Source: CAITWD01 sp963727285 (GTDB taxonomy: Bacteria > Actinomycetota > Thermoleophilia > Miltoncostaeales > Miltoncostaeaceae). Taken from it: 64,000 nt of DNA. Positions 19,039-27,477 of this stretch are shown in pieces. The notes beneath the pieces are model-generated. The model ran no database searches, had not been told where the DNA came from, and worked only from the letters and a program-made list of their open reading frames with translations. Location of the stretch: assembly GCA_963727285.1 (NCBI GenBank), contig CAVSFF010000009.1, forward strand, positions 620,001-684,000, written 5' to 3'. How positions within the stretch are numbered: position 1 is the stretch's first letter; the number at the start of each line of letters is the position of its first letter. The position numbers were made by a program, and so were the translations under genes.

Positions 19039-19272
19039 ATGTCGTCGCAGATTCTCGCGCAAATCGAGGATGTCCTCGACACCATTCGTCCGGCGCTGCA
19101 TGCCGACGGCGGCGACGTCGAGCTCGTGGAGTTCGACGAGGAGGGCTTTGTCCACATCGAGATGCACGGCGCGTGCGGCGGCTGCCCGATGTCGACGGCG
19201 ACGCTGTCCCTCGGAATCGAGGCCGAACTCCGCCGCCAGATACCCGAGGTTGAAGGGGTCATCACCGTCTGA
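19039..19272 (+). CDS. NifU C-terminal-domain Fe-S scaffold/carrier
   Basis: 77 aa, a stand-alone Nfu domain that carries 4Fe-4S clusters to target proteins. The cluster ligands are C46 and C49 in HGACGGCPMS, with the conserved RPALHADGGDVELVEF upstream and GIEAELRRQIPEVEGV after it. Starts at ATG 19039, preceded by AAGGGAAG. This window encodes several Fe-S clients (LutAB, the RNA methyltransferase, the FAD/Fe-S dehydrogenase), but no other assembly gene is close by. Confidence 0.93.
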   Translation: MSSQILAQIEDVLDTIRPALHADGGDVELVEFDEEGFVHIEMHGACGGCPMSTATLSLGIEAELRRQIPEVEGVITV

Positions 19273-19278
19273 CACGAC

Positions 19279-19305
19279 GGGCCCGCCGGTGTTGCCGGCA
19301 GGCCC
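19279..19305 (+). terminator. Hairpin after the NifU-domain gene
   Basis: Arms 19279-19289 and 19295-19305 pair over 11 positions with one C-A mismatch and a 5-nt loop, beginning 6 nt after the stop. It separates the plus-strand gene from tRNA-Pro on the other strand. A run of U is missing. Confidence 0.55.
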
Positions 19306-19339
19306 GAGTGATTGGCGTGTCGCCGCAGGGCGACTGGAG

Positions 19340-19413
19340 TCGGGGTGCCCGGATTTGAACCGGGGACCTCTCCGTCCCGAACGGAGCGCGCTACCAAGCT
19401 GCGCCACACCCCG
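19340..19413 (-). tRNA. tRNA-Pro (anticodon CGG)
   Basis: 74-nt cloverleaf on the minus strand: 7-bp acceptor stem CGGGGTG/CACCCCG with C1-G72 and discriminator A73, both typical of bacterial proline tRNA. The D-arm is GCGC/GCGC, anticodon stem CTCCG/CGGAG with loop TTCGGGA (anticodon CGG), and T-arm CCCGG-TTCAAAT-CCGGG. CCA is not encoded. It stands alone, with no integrase or direct repeat next to it, so there is no sign of use as an integration site. Confidence 0.97.
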
Positions 19414-19566
19414 CCAAACCGCTCCGGGATGCTAGCCGATCCGGCCGCCAAGGTTCTAGGCAGTCGGTCCCGGGATTGCAGGATCATCACCGAACCCGCG
19501 GGTTGCCCGGCGGTCACCGATGGTAGTACCGTTCCCTGAATGCCTTCATTCGAGCAGTGACTGGGC

Positions 19567-20412
19567 GTGTCGACCGAGTCCACAACATCAGTTTCGGTGG
19601 TGACCCCCGCCACGTCGCGCCAACCCGGTGGGTTTCGGCGCACGCTGAAGCGGCGTCCCTGGCTGCGTGAGTGGCTGATCTTCGCGATCGCGCTCCTGGC
19701 CTACGAGGGCAGCCGCGCGCTGGTGATCGGGAACGCGTCTCTGGCAGTGACAAACGCGACCGGGATCGTCAACTGGGAAAAGAGCTCGGGCCTGTTCGTC
19801 GAGCTCTCGATCCAACAGCTGTTGCTGACGCACCTCGACGTCACCAAGGCACTCAATGAGTTCTACATGCTGGGTCACTGGATCGTGACGCCGTTGTTTT
19901 TCATGTGGCTGTACCGGTACCGCAAGTCCTTCTACCCGTACATCCGCAACGCGTTCCTGGCCGCGAACGGCATCGCGCTGATCATCTACATCGTGTACCC
20001 GGTCGCGCCACCGCGGCTGTTGACCGACATGGGCTTCGTCGACACGCTGTCGGGGGTGTCGAAGATCAACCTGCACGCCGGCGTGTTCTCGCGATGGTTC
20101 AACGCCGATGCGGCGATGCCCTCGATGCACTTCGGCTACGCGTTCATGATCGGCGTCGTCTGTGCGTTCCTGGTGCGTCACTGGGCGCTGCGGATCATCG
20201 CGCTCGGCTATCCCACCCTGGTGTTCGTCACGATCACCGGCACCGCGAACCACTACATCTCCGACAGTCTCGTCGGGGCCCTGGTGATCGCCGCCGGATT
20301 CGTCCTCGTCCAGGTGTGGATGATCGTGTGGCCCAAGGCCCGGCCGTCGGTGCTGCGGGCGATCGGCCGGGATCCGGAACCCGCGATCGCGCCGGTCCGC
20401 GCCCCGGGCTAG
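19567..20412 (+). CDS. PAP2-superfamily membrane protein (inositol-phosphotransferase-like)
   Basis: 281 aa with about six hydrophobic spans (for example LREWLIFAIALLAYEGSRAL, VTPLFFMWLYRY, ALIIYIVYPVAPP, LVGALVIAAGFVLVQVW). The phosphatase/phosphotransferase motifs are P185-S-M-H188 and T-G-T-A-N-H229-Y-I-S-D233. The short PxMHFGYAF and TANHYxxD pattern is that of the PAP2_3 branch, which includes inositol-phosphotransferases of AUR1 type and actinobacterial lipid-modifying enzymes. It may transfer or remove a phosphate head group on the outer membrane face. Start GTG 19567 lacks a clear ribosome-binding site. The link to the inositol genes 6 kb away is inference. Confidence 0.8.
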   Translation: MSTESTTSVSVVTPATSRQPGGFRRTLKRRPWLREWLIFAIALLAYEGSRALVIGNASLAVTNATGIVNWEKSSGLFVELSIQQLLLTHLDVTKALNEFYMLGHWIVTPLFFMWLYRYRKSFYPYIRNAFLAANGIALIIYIVYPVAPPRLLTDMGFVDTLSGVSKINLHAGVFSRWFNADAAMPSMHFGYAFMIGVVCAFLVRHWALRIIALGYPTLVFVTITGTANHYISDSLVGALVIAAGFVLVQVWMIVWPKARPSVLRAIGRDPEPAIAPVRAPG

Positions 20413-20650
20413 TCGTCCGGCCAGGGTTCGGCGCCGCCCGATCTGGCCGCACGGACCGGACAGTTTGGCGGGACGGGGTATGGAGGCCGTCGGGGGACGG
20501 CGCTACCCTCGATACATGTTTGCTCGAACCATCCGGGCGACCCCCGGCGCATGACGCGCCCCAGCGACCGCGTAGGCGATCCGCATTACAGCCGCCGCTC
20601 ACGGCGAGTTCAGCGGGCCCTGGCGGCCACACACATACTGAGGAGGTTCA

Positions 20651-20857
20651 ATGGCCAATCACCTCACCCCCGATGAGTTGTCCGAGGCACTCGGCATCTC
20701 ACGCAAGACGCTGTTCAAGCTCTGCGCGCAGGAAGGCGTACCGGTCTTCCACGGGCGCATCGACAAGACCCTGTTCGTCCAGACGATGACGGCGGCCGGG
20801 CACCGGCTTCCCGACGGCGTCCAGGACCTCGACGACGCGGTGCTCGCACCGGGCTAG
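20651..20857 (+). CDS. Small helix-turn-helix DNA-binding protein
   Basis: 68 aa. TPDELSEALGISRKTLFKLC followed by AQEGVPVFHGRI reads as a MerR/excisionase-type winged HTH (helix 2, turn, recognition helix, then a short basic wing). Start ATG 20651 has a strong AGGAGG 7 nt upstream. It is single and not next to phage genes, so it is probably a chromosomal regulator or nucleoid protein; the excisionase label would be only a fold similarity. The 238 bp upstream hold no recognisable gene. Confidence 0.75.
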   Translation: MANHLTPDELSEALGISRKTLFKLCAQEGVPVFHGRIDKTLFVQTMTAAGHRLPDGVQDLDDAVLAPG

Positions 20858-20876
20858 GCCCCGCCGTCCGCGGGCT

Positions 20877-20901
20877 CGCACCCGGCCGCCGGCCGGGTGC
20901 G
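20877..20901. terminator. Bidirectional hairpin between the HTH gene and ligA
   Basis: Perfect 11-bp arms CGCACCCGGCC (20877-20887) and GGCCGGGTGCG (20891-20901) with a 3-nt loop, lying between the converging stops at 20857 and 20924. No U-tract on either side; may serve both genes. Confidence 0.6.
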
Positions 20902-20923
20902 CGATTCCCGCCTCACGCCGTCC

Positions 20924-22975
20924 TCAGGCGTCCGCGGCCCCCGGCGGAGGACGGTCGCCGGCAAGGATCTCGACAAATCCGTCCCGGTCGACGACCGGGA
21001 CGCCGAGCTTCTCGGCCTTGACGAGCTTGGATCCCGCGCCGGGCCCGGCAACGACGAAGCTCGTCTTCTTCGACACGCTGTCGGTCGCTGTCCCGCCGGC
21101 CTGGACGACGGCCTCACGCGCCTGTTCCCGGGTCATTCCCTCGATGGTCCCGGTCACGACGACAGTGCATCCGGACAGCGGGCCGTCGCTGGGCCGGCTC
21201 GGACCTGCCTGGCGCATCTGCAGCCCCGCCTGCCGAAGCCGCTCGAGCGTGCCACGGTTTACCTCGGAGCCGAGATACTCCCGCACCGATGCCGCCACGA
21301 CCGGTCCGACCCCGTCGGCGTCGGCCAGATGCTCGGGGCTCGCCGCATAGAGGTCCTCAAGCGACGGCAGGACGTCGGCCAATGCCTGGGCGGTGACCTC
21401 GCCGACGTGACGGATCCCGATCGCATACAGCACCCGGGACCAGGGGCGTGCCGTCGATGTCCGGATCGCGTCGAGCAGGTTGTTGACCGATGTGTCCTTG
21501 AAGCCCTCGAGCGCCAGCAGTTCCTCGCGGCGGTCGGCCAAGGCGTAGATGTCGGCGACGTCGCGCACCAGCCCGAGCTCGAACAGGCGCGCCACCGTCT
21601 TCGCGCCGAGGCCCTCGATGTCCATCGCGCCCCGGGAGGCGAAATGCTCGATCGACTGCACGATCTGCTCGGGACACGAGCGGTTGGGGCAGCGCATCTG
21701 CACCTCACCGTCCGGCTGGACGACCGGGGTGCCGCACACCGGGCACCGCTCCGGCATCGCAAACGGCACCTCGCTGCCGTCACGGTCCTGCGTCAGCGGG
21801 GCCACGACCTGCGGGATGACGTCCCCTGCCCGCTGAATCACGACCCGATCACCGACACGCAGATCCTTGCGGGCAATGTCTTCGTGGTTGTGGAGGGTCG
21901 CGCGGCTGACGGTCACGCCGCCGACCTCGACCGGGTCCATTACGGCGAACGGCACGAGCGCCCCGGTCCGGCCGACGTTGACGCGGATCTCGCGCAGGTA
22001 GGTGGTCGCGGTGGTCGGTGCGAACTTGTAGGCGACGGCCCAGCGCGGAGCGCGGGCGACCGCACCGGCGGCGGCCTGGGCCGAGAGGTCGTTGAGCTTG
22101 ACGACCGCGCCGTCGATGTCGAAGTCGAGCTCGGCCCGCCGCTCCTCCCAGCGCGCGCACGCCGCGGCGGCCTCGTCGATGCCCGTGCAGAGGGTGATGT
22201 CGCCATTGACAGGCATCCCCGCCGCGCGCAGCCACCCCAGCAGCTCCAGCTGGGTTCCCGACTCCAGGCCGGCCACGCCGCCGACGCCGTAGGCCCACAT
22301 CGACAGCGGGCGTTCCGCGGTCACGCGGGGGTCGGTCTGACGCAGGCTCCCGGCGGCGGCGTTGCGCGGGTTGGCGAAGGTCGGCAGGCCCGCCGAGGCC
22401 CGCGCGGCGTTGAACTCCGCGAACGCCGCCAGCGGGAGATACACCTCGCCCCGGATCTCGACGACCGGCGGCGGGTCGTCCAACGTCAGTCGTGCCGGGA
22501 TCACCCCGATCGTGCGCAGATTCTGCGTGACCTCCTCGCCGACGGTGCCGTCGCCGCGGGTGGCTCCGCGGACAAACCGCCCGCGTTCATAGGTCAGCGA
22601 GATCGCCAGACCGTCGATCTTCGGTTCGACGACGAAGTCGTCGGGCGCATCGTCACGTCCGGCCGATCGCAGGGCGTCCCGGAGCCGTCGGTGCCACTCG
22701 ACCAGCTCGTCGGCGCCGCGCGCGTTGGCCAGGCTGAGCATCGGCTCGCGATGGGTCACCGGCGAGAACTGGGTCGCGACGGGCGCCCCGACCCGCTGGG
22801 TGGGCGAGTCGGGCGTCACCAGGTCGGGATGCGCGGCCTCCAGTGCCTCGAGCTCGCGCATCCATCCGTCGTAGACCGCATCGTCGACCGTCGGCTGGTC
22901 GTGGACGTAGTAGTCCACCCCGGCCTGGGTGATCAGCGCGCGCAGCTCCTCGATGCGGGCCGACGGAACGGTCAT
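20924..22975 (-). CDS. ligA: NAD-dependent DNA ligase
   Basis: 683 aa, normal LigA length. Order of domains: Ia (YYVHDQPTVDDAVYDGWMREL), adenylation domain with active-site K119 in EPKIDG, OB fold with NVGRTGALVPFAVMDPVEVG and HNHEDI, the Zn finger CPVC...CPNRSCPEQ, the HhH region (DIEGLGAKTVARLFELGL) and a C-terminal BRCT domain (GCTVVVTGTIEGMTREQARE). It seals nicks in replication and repair. ATG 22975 overlaps the upstream HAD gene stop (ATGA), so it is the last member of the long minus-strand operon. A longer frame upstream to 23185 lies inside that HAD gene and is not LigA-like. Confidence 0.98.
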   Translation of the reverse strand: MTVPSARIEELRALITQAGVDYYVHDQPTVDDAVYDGWMRELEALEAAHPDLVTPDSPTQRVGAPVATQFSPVTHREPMLSLANARGADELVEWHRRLRDALRSAGRDDAPDDFVVEPKIDGLAISLTYERGRFVRGATRGDGTVGEEVTQNLRTIGVIPARLTLDDPPPVVEIRGEVYLPLAAFAEFNAARASAGLPTFANPRNAAAGSLRQTDPRVTAERPLSMWAYGVGGVAGLESGTQLELLGWLRAAGMPVNGDITLCTGIDEAAAACARWEERRAELDFDIDGAVVKLNDLSAQAAAGAVARAPRWAVAYKFAPTTATTYLREIRVNVGRTGALVPFAVMDPVEVGGVTVSRATLHNHEDIARKDLRVGDRVVIQRAGDVIPQVVAPLTQDRDGSEVPFAMPERCPVCGTPVVQPDGEVQMRCPNRSCPEQIVQSIEHFASRGAMDIEGLGAKTVARLFELGLVRDVADIYALADRREELLALEGFKDTSVNNLLDAIRTSTARPWSRVLYAIGIRHVGEVTAQALADVLPSLEDLYAASPEHLADADGVGPVVAASVREYLGSEVNRGTLERLRQAGLQMRQAGPSRPSDGPLSGCTVVVTGTIEGMTREQAREAVVQAGGTATDSVSKKTSFVVAGPGAGSKLVKAEKLGVPVVDRDGFVEILAGDRPPPGAADA

Positions 22976-23622
22976 GGCGTCTCGCGCAGCACCCGGTTGA
23001 GATCGGCGACCGTGTCGCACGTGATGTCCGGCCGCACGGCGGCAAGGTCTTCGCCGCCGAAAAAGCCCCACGTGACGGCGACGGTGACCATGCCCGCCCG
23101 CTGGCCGGCCTGGATATCGAACGGCGAGTCCCCGATGTAGCAGGCTCCGTCGACCGTGCGTCCGAGGCGCTCGAGCGCACGCCACAGCGGCTCGGGGTCG
23201 GGCTTGTGCCGCTCGGAGTCGTCGGCGGTGACGACGATGTCGAAATACCGGCCGACGTCGAGACTCCGAAACGCGAGATCGACGGCGTCGCGCGACTTGG
23301 AGGTGACCAGCCCGAGCTGGCGTCCGTCATCGGTCAGGGTCTGCAGCAACTCGCTGATGCCGTCGTACGAGGCGATCAGTTCCGCGGTATGGGCGTGGTT
23401 CCATTCCCGGTAGACCCGGTACAGCTCGTCGGCGTGGTCCGGGGAGAAGGCGTGCATTTGTTCGAGCAGCGGCTTGCCGACGTTCGCCACGAGGCGGTCG
23501 TCCGACAACTCCTGGCCGAGCACGGTCCGCACGGCGTGGCGATGCGATTCACGGATCAGCACCACCGTATCCACGACCGTACCGTCGAGGTCGAACAGGA
23601 TCGGGTCGAAGCCCGGACTCAC
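22972..23622 (-). CDS. HAD-family phosphatase (phosphoglycolate phosphatase-like)
   Basis: 216 aa. Motif I DLDGTVVDT (nucleophile Asp of ILFDLDGT, residues 11-13), motif II TSK in LGLVTSKSRD, motif III KPDPEPL, motif IV GDSPFDI. The helical cap between residues 17 and 85 marks the Gph/PpaX subgroup, acting on small phosphorylated metabolites such as phosphoglycolate or pyrophosphate. GTG 23622 overlaps the surE stop as GTGA and its own stop overlaps the ligA start; position between surE and ligA suggests a house-cleaning phosphatase in a replication and repair block. Confidence 0.88.
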   Translation of the reverse strand: MSPGFDPILFDLDGTVVDTVVLIRESHRHAVRTVLGQELSDDRLVANVGKPLLEQMHAFSPDHADELYRVYREWNHAHTAELIASYDGISELLQTLTDDGRQLGLVTSKSRDAVDLAFRSLDVGRYFDIVVTADDSERHKPDPEPLWRALERLGRTVDGACYIGDSPFDIQAGQRAGMVTVAVTWGFFGGEDLAAVRPDITCDTVADLNRVLRETP

Positions 23623-24434
23623 GCCGGCTCCTCGCGATGGCCCAGTCCCGAATCGGCGAGCAGCATGCGCAATGCGTCCATCCCTTGTTCGTCGGTCAGC
23701 TCAAAATGCAGCGGCGACACCGAGATCTCCCCGTCATCGATCGCCGCGAAGTCGGTCCCGTCCTCGCGGTGGTAGCCCGGAGGAACACCGTAGATCGCAT
23801 AGCGCCGACGCGGGCCGTCGGTCCCCTCGAGGACCAGCTCGTCGTGGTAGATGCGCCGACCGAGCCGGGTCACCCGCGCGCGTGGGGGCGTCGTGCCGGG
23901 GCGGGCCGGGGCGTTGACATTCAGCAGCACCTGACGCGGGAACCGATGCTCGGTGATCAGGGGAAACAGGCGCGGCACGAAATCGCAGACCGCGGAGAAA
24001 TCGTAGTTGCGGGCCTCCCAGCGCTCGTCGGCGGGGCCGCTGTGCTGCTGGGATACCGCGATGGCGGGCCACCCGAGCAGGACGCCCTCGAGCGCGGCCG
24101 CGACCGTTCCGGAGTAGGTCACGTCGTCACCGAGATTGACGCCCATGTTGATGCCACTGACGACGACGTCCGGCACGGCACCGACCAGGCCGAGCACCGC
24201 GAACCGGACGCAATCGACCGGTGTCCCGTCGGTCGCGTACGCGATGCTGCCGTCCTCGAGCTCGACCTGCTCGACGTGCAGCGAGGTATGCACGGTGATG
24301 CCCCGCCCGATGGCGCTGCGGTTGCGGTCGGGGGCGATCACGCTGACCTCGCCGACCTCGTCGAGGGCGCGTTTGAGGGCCAGTAGGCCAGGCGAGAAGA
24401 CGCCATCGTCGTTGGTGACCAGGATGTGCGTCAT
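23619..24434 (-). CDS. surE: 5'-nucleotidase SurE
   Basis: 271 aa. Metal-site residues are visible: N8-D9-D10 in ILVTNDDGVFSPG, the serine region APDRNRSAIGRGITVH and GINMGVNLGDDVTYSGTV. SurE is a metal-dependent nucleoside-monophosphate phosphatase linked with survival and purine balance. The length matches the family (250-270). It begins with ATG 24434, 4 bp inside truA, and is followed directly by the HAD phosphatase. Two phosphatases side by side suggest shared nucleotide clean-up. Confidence 0.95.
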   Translation of the reverse strand: MTHILVTNDDGVFSPGLLALKRALDEVGEVSVIAPDRNRSAIGRGITVHTSLHVEQVELEDGSIAYATDGTPVDCVRFAVLGLVGAVPDVVVSGINMGVNLGDDVTYSGTVAAALEGVLLGWPAIAVSQQHSGPADERWEARNYDFSAVCDFVPRLFPLITEHRFPRQVLLNVNAPARPGTTPPRARVTRLGRRIYHDELVLEGTDGPRRRYAIYGVPPGYHREDGTDFAAIDDGEISVSPLHFELTDEQGMDALRMLLADSGLGHREEPA

Positions 24435-25204
24435 TCGGCAGCCCCGAGTATAGGGCCGGCGGTCGTCGCCCCCGGATAGCGGACGCCGACGAGCACCAGC
24501 GGATGCGCAGGAGCGGTCCGCCCGGCGGCGGAGCGCGGCGCGCCCCGCACGAGCGCGTCCATGTCGTCGACCGGCCGGCTGCCGCGGCCGATTTCGAGCA
24601 TCGTCCCGACCAGGATCCGCACCATGTTGCGCAGGAACGCATCGGCCTCCACCCCGAATACGAGCTCATCCCCGCGCTGCTCCCACCGGCACCGGAACAG
24701 CGTCCGGTTGAAGAACACGTGGTCGGTCTTGGTGGGGGTGAACGCCGTGAAATCGTGCTTACCGACGCAGGTGGTCGCGGCCTGATTCATCGCCGCCAGG
24801 TCGAGCGGCTGCGGATGGTGCAGCACGCGCCGGCGCCGCAGCGGCGACCGGGGTCCCACGAGCACCCGGTATTCGTAGCTGCGCGACAGCGCACTGCGGC
24901 GGGCGTCGAAGCCCGGCGGGGCGTCACTGATCGTCCGTACCGCGATGTCGTGCGGGAGGACGCCCGCCAGGCTCTTTGCGACCCGGCGCAGGTCGACGCC
25001 CGAGTCGACCGCAAACGACGCCACCTGCCCCGAGGCGTGCACGCCGGCGTCGGTGCGCCCGGCGACGCGCAGATCGACGGGCACCCGCAGCACGAGCCCC
25101 AGCGCGCGACGCAGCTCCCCCTCACAGGTCCGACGCTCCGGCTGCTCGGCCCACCCCGAAAAGCGGGTCCCGTCGTACTCGATGTCGAGCCGGATAATCC
25201 GCAT
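24431..25204 (-). CDS. truA: tRNA pseudouridine synthase A
   Basis: 257 aa. Catalytic Asp is D52 in VAGRTDAGVHASGQV; IEYDGTRFSGWAEQP at residues 8-22 and the late VEADAFLRNMVRILVGTM are diagnostic. It converts uridines 38-40 of the tRNA anticodon arm to pseudouridine. ATG 25204 abuts the stop of the DUF429 gene, and the end overlaps surE. truA after rplQ is common, but here a DUF429 gene sits between them and rplM-rpsI do not follow. Confidence 0.97.
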   Translation of the reverse strand: MRIIRLDIEYDGTRFSGWAEQPERRTCEGELRRALGLVLRVPVDLRVAGRTDAGVHASGQVASFAVDSGVDLRRVAKSLAGVLPHDIAVRTISDAPPGFDARRSALSRSYEYRVLVGPRSPLRRRRVLHHPQPLDLAAMNQAATTCVGKHDFTAFTPTKTDHVFFNRTLFRCRWEQRGDELVFGVEADAFLRNMVRILVGTMLEIGRGSRPVDDMDALVRGAPRSAAGRTAPAHPLVLVGVRYPGATTAGPILGAAE

Positions 25205-26020
25205 CTAGCCGAGTTCCGGGATCAGGATCGCGCCTTCCCGAAGGTCCTGTTCCGCGCGGGTCCGCGCGAGCTGCCCGACCAGGTCCCGGGCGCCGTCCAG
25301 GGCCAGGGCGGCGACCGCCGCGTCGAACGCGTCCTGGTTGTTCTCTGCCACGCGTGCCAGGTCCCCAAACGCGCCGGCGTGGAGCGCGATGACCTCGGTG
25401 CGGAAGGCCGCACCGGTGACGCCGACGGCATCGGGTGCCAGGAGCCGCGCCAGGGCCCGCGGGAACACCTCGACGGCAACCGGCAGCCGCGGCACATCGA
25501 ACGGCCACACCGTCACCCCGCAGTCGCACAGGACCAGCAGCTCCGGCATGCCGAGCAGCGACTGCGCGCCGACGCTCCCTGGGCCGCTCACCTTGAAGAA
25601 CGAGCTCGGATGCGCACCCGGGATGTCGAGCTCCTGTTCGGTGCGGCGAAACGCCGCGCCCGCCGCGACGGGCCGCCGGCGCACCCCCGGGCCCCAGAAG
25701 GGTTCGGGCAGCTCACGCACGAAGCGCGGATGCTGTTCGGCCTGACGGGCGGCCCACCGCCACAGCTCACCCGCGGAGCGCATCCCCTGCGCGTCAAGGA
25801 ACCAGGCGGGGGCGGAAAAGCAGAAGTCGAGGCCGATGACGGTATCCGGCTCCTCGAAGACCAACTCGGCCAGGCGGGCCGCGGTCTCGGCGCGGCCACG
25901 CCCCGTCTCGAGCGCCACCAGCCGGCCGCCTTCGGCGACCGCAAGCCAAATGGCGCGGGCGGCCGTCCGAGGGTCAGCCGCCCCGCTCCAATCGACCCCG
26001 ACGCAGCGCCGGGGACCCAC
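25205..26020 (-). CDS. DUF429-like protein, predicted RNase H-fold nuclease
   Basis: 271 aa. GVDWSGAADPRTAARAIWLA at residues 8-27 and VIGLDFCFSAPAWFLDA give the two Asp-containing strands of the RNase H-like fold as found in DUF429 proteins. The remaining acidic residues lie in NNQDAFDAAVAALAL near the C-terminus, at the place where the third/fourth ligands are normally found. No partner known. It stands between rplQ (4-bp gap) and truA (0 bp), so it is transcribed with the ribosomal operon. Family assignment is moderate; enzymatic activity is not shown by sequence alone. Confidence 0.6.
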   Translation of the reverse strand: MGPRRCVGVDWSGAADPRTAARAIWLAVAEGGRLVALETGRGRAETAARLAELVFEEPDTVIGLDFCFSAPAWFLDAQGMRSAGELWRWAARQAEQHPRFVRELPEPFWGPGVRRRPVAAGAAFRRTEQELDIPGAHPSSFFKVSGPGSVGAQSLLGMPELLVLCDCGVTVWPFDVPRLPVAVEVFPRALARLLAPDAVGVTGAAFRTEVIALHAGAFGDLARVAENNQDAFDAAVAALALDGARDLVGQLARTRAEQDLREGAILIPELG

Positions 26021-26024
26021 GGTC

Positions 26025-26402
26025 CTAGGCGGCGGTGGTGTTCGCCGGCTCGCGCGTCAGCTCGAGCAGCACCATCTCGGCCGCGTCACCCTGACGCGGA
26101 CCGAGCTTGAGCGTGCGGGTGTAGCCGCCGTTAACGTCCTGGAACGCGGGAGCGATCTCGTTGAACAGGCGGTACGTGACGTCCTTGTTGCGCAGCAGCG
26201 CGATCGCCTGACGACGGGCATGCAGGGTGTCCTGCTTGCCCAGGGTGATCGCCTTCTCGGCGACGCTACGGGCCAGCCGGGCCTTCGGGGCCGTCGTCTG
26301 GATACGCCCGTGCGTCAGCAGCGCCGTCGCGAGGTTCGCGCCCATCGACTTGCGGTGGGAGCTGGTGCGGTTGAGCTTGGGGCCTGAGCGCTGATGGCGC
26401 AC
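26025..26402 (-). CDS. rplQ: Ribosomal protein L17
   Basis: 125 aa, 50S subunit protein near the exit tunnel. The N-terminus MRHQRSGPKLNRTSSHRKSM is the canonical signature. Lies 27 bp after rpoA, as in nearly all bacteria, and closes the alpha part of the operon before the DUF429 gene. Confidence 0.98.
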   Translation of the reverse strand: MRHQRSGPKLNRTSSHRKSMGANLATALLTHGRIQTTAPKARLARSVAEKAITLGKQDTLHARRQAIALLRNKDVTYRLFNEIAPAFQDVNGGYTRTLKLGPRQGDAAEMVLLELTREPANTTAA

Positions 26403-26429
26403 GGTACGTCTCCTTGTGAACGGCGGGTG

Positions 26430-27365
26430 CTACTCGGCGCGCAGGCTCAGACCATGCGCTGCGAGGTTTTCCTTGACTTCTTCGATCGACTTCTTACCGA
26501 AGTTCGGGATGGCCGACAACTCGTCCTCGGTCTTCGACACGAGGTCGCCGATGGTCTCGACGCCCACGCGCTTGAGGCAGTTGTAGGAACGGACACCCAG
26601 TTCGAGCTCTTCGATCATGATGTCGTGGAGGTTGCCGCCGGGGCGCTCCTCCTCGGGCTCGGGCTGGCCGAGCGTCTTGACGACATCGGGGTCGGCGAAG
26701 AGCGCCAGGCGGTGGATCAGGGTCTCGGCGGCTTCGGCGACGGCGGCGCGCGGATCGATGCTGCCGTCGGTCTCGACCTCGAGGATCAGCTTGTCGTAGT
26801 CGGTACGCTGGCCGACACGGGCCGACCCCACCTCGTAGCGGACACGCCGCACCGGCGAGAAGTTCGAGTCGACGGGGATCACGCCGATCACCGTGTTCGG
26901 CCCCTTGTTGCCCTCGGCCAGGACATAGCCGCGGCCGCGGGAAATCGTGAGGACCATCTCGAGCTTGGCGTTCGCCGACAGGTTGGCGATCTCGAGCTCC
27001 GGGTTGAGGATCTCCAGATCGGCGGGGCAGCTGATGTCGCCGGCGGTGACCGGACCGGCCGTGGCCTTGGACAGCTCGACCTCGATCTCGGCGACCTCAC
27101 CGTGGAGCCGGCAGACCAGCCCACGCAGCGCCAGGATGATGTCGGTTACGTCCTCGCGGACGCCCGGCACGGCGGTGAACTCGTGCTGCACGCCCTCGAT
27201 GCGCACCGACGTCACGGCCGCGCCCTCGAGTGAGGACAGCAGCACGCGTCGCAGCGAGTTGCCGAAGGTGTGGCCGAAACCGCGGTCCAGCGGCTCAACC
27301 TCGAAGATGCCGAGCGTGTCGGAGACAGGCTCGTAGGTCATGCGCGGTGACTGCTCGTCAATCAC
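26430..27365 (-). CDS. rpoA: RNA polymerase alpha subunit
   Basis: 311 aa. The N-terminal domain (residues 1-230) holds the dimerisation motif FGHTFGNSLRRVLLSSLEG; the C-terminal domain (about 250-311) has LELGVRSYNCLKRVGVETIG, the face that reads UP elements and activators. A short Pro/Glu-rich linker (GQPEPEEERPGG) joins them. Situated between rpsD (112 bp upstream, with a hairpin) and rplQ; assembles with RpoB and RpoC also encoded in this window. Confidence 0.98.
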   Translation of the reverse strand: MIDEQSPRMTYEPVSDTLGIFEVEPLDRGFGHTFGNSLRRVLLSSLEGAAVTSVRIEGVQHEFTAVPGVREDVTDIILALRGLVCRLHGEVAEIEVELSKATAGPVTAGDISCPADLEILNPELEIANLSANAKLEMVLTISRGRGYVLAEGNKGPNTVIGVIPVDSNFSPVRRVRYEVGSARVGQRTDYDKLILEVETDGSIDPRAAVAEAAETLIHRLALFADPDVVKTLGQPEPEEERPGGNLHDIMIEELELGVRSYNCLKRVGVETIGDLVSKTEDELSAIPNFGKKSIEEVKENLAAHGLSLRAE

Positions 27366-27433
27366 GAATCGTTCCTTGTTGTCCGGCGCCGGCCGGATGT
27401 ACTACCGACGCAAATTGCCCGGTGGCATCGGCT

Positions 27434-27456
27434 CCCGGGCCGCGTCGAGGCCCGGG
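27434..27456 (-). terminator. Hairpin between rpsD and rpoA
   Basis: Arms CCCGGGCC (27434-27441) and GGCCCGGG (27449-27456) with a 7-nt loop, 21 nt after the rpsD stop. Because rpoA lies downstream in the same operon, partial termination or processing is more likely than a full stop. Confidence 0.45.
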
Positions 27457-27477
27457 TACCATCGCCAGTCGGGATGC

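Noticed and set aside
20651..20857. HTH protein as a phage excisionase or sign of a mobile element
   Set aside because: No integrase, att-like direct repeats or phage genes nearby; the tRNA-Pro 1.2 kb away has no duplicated 3' end.
20897..23140. A plus-strand open frame of 747 codons
   Set aside because: Antisense to ligA and the end of the HAD gene; composition is a codon mirror and no domain is visible.
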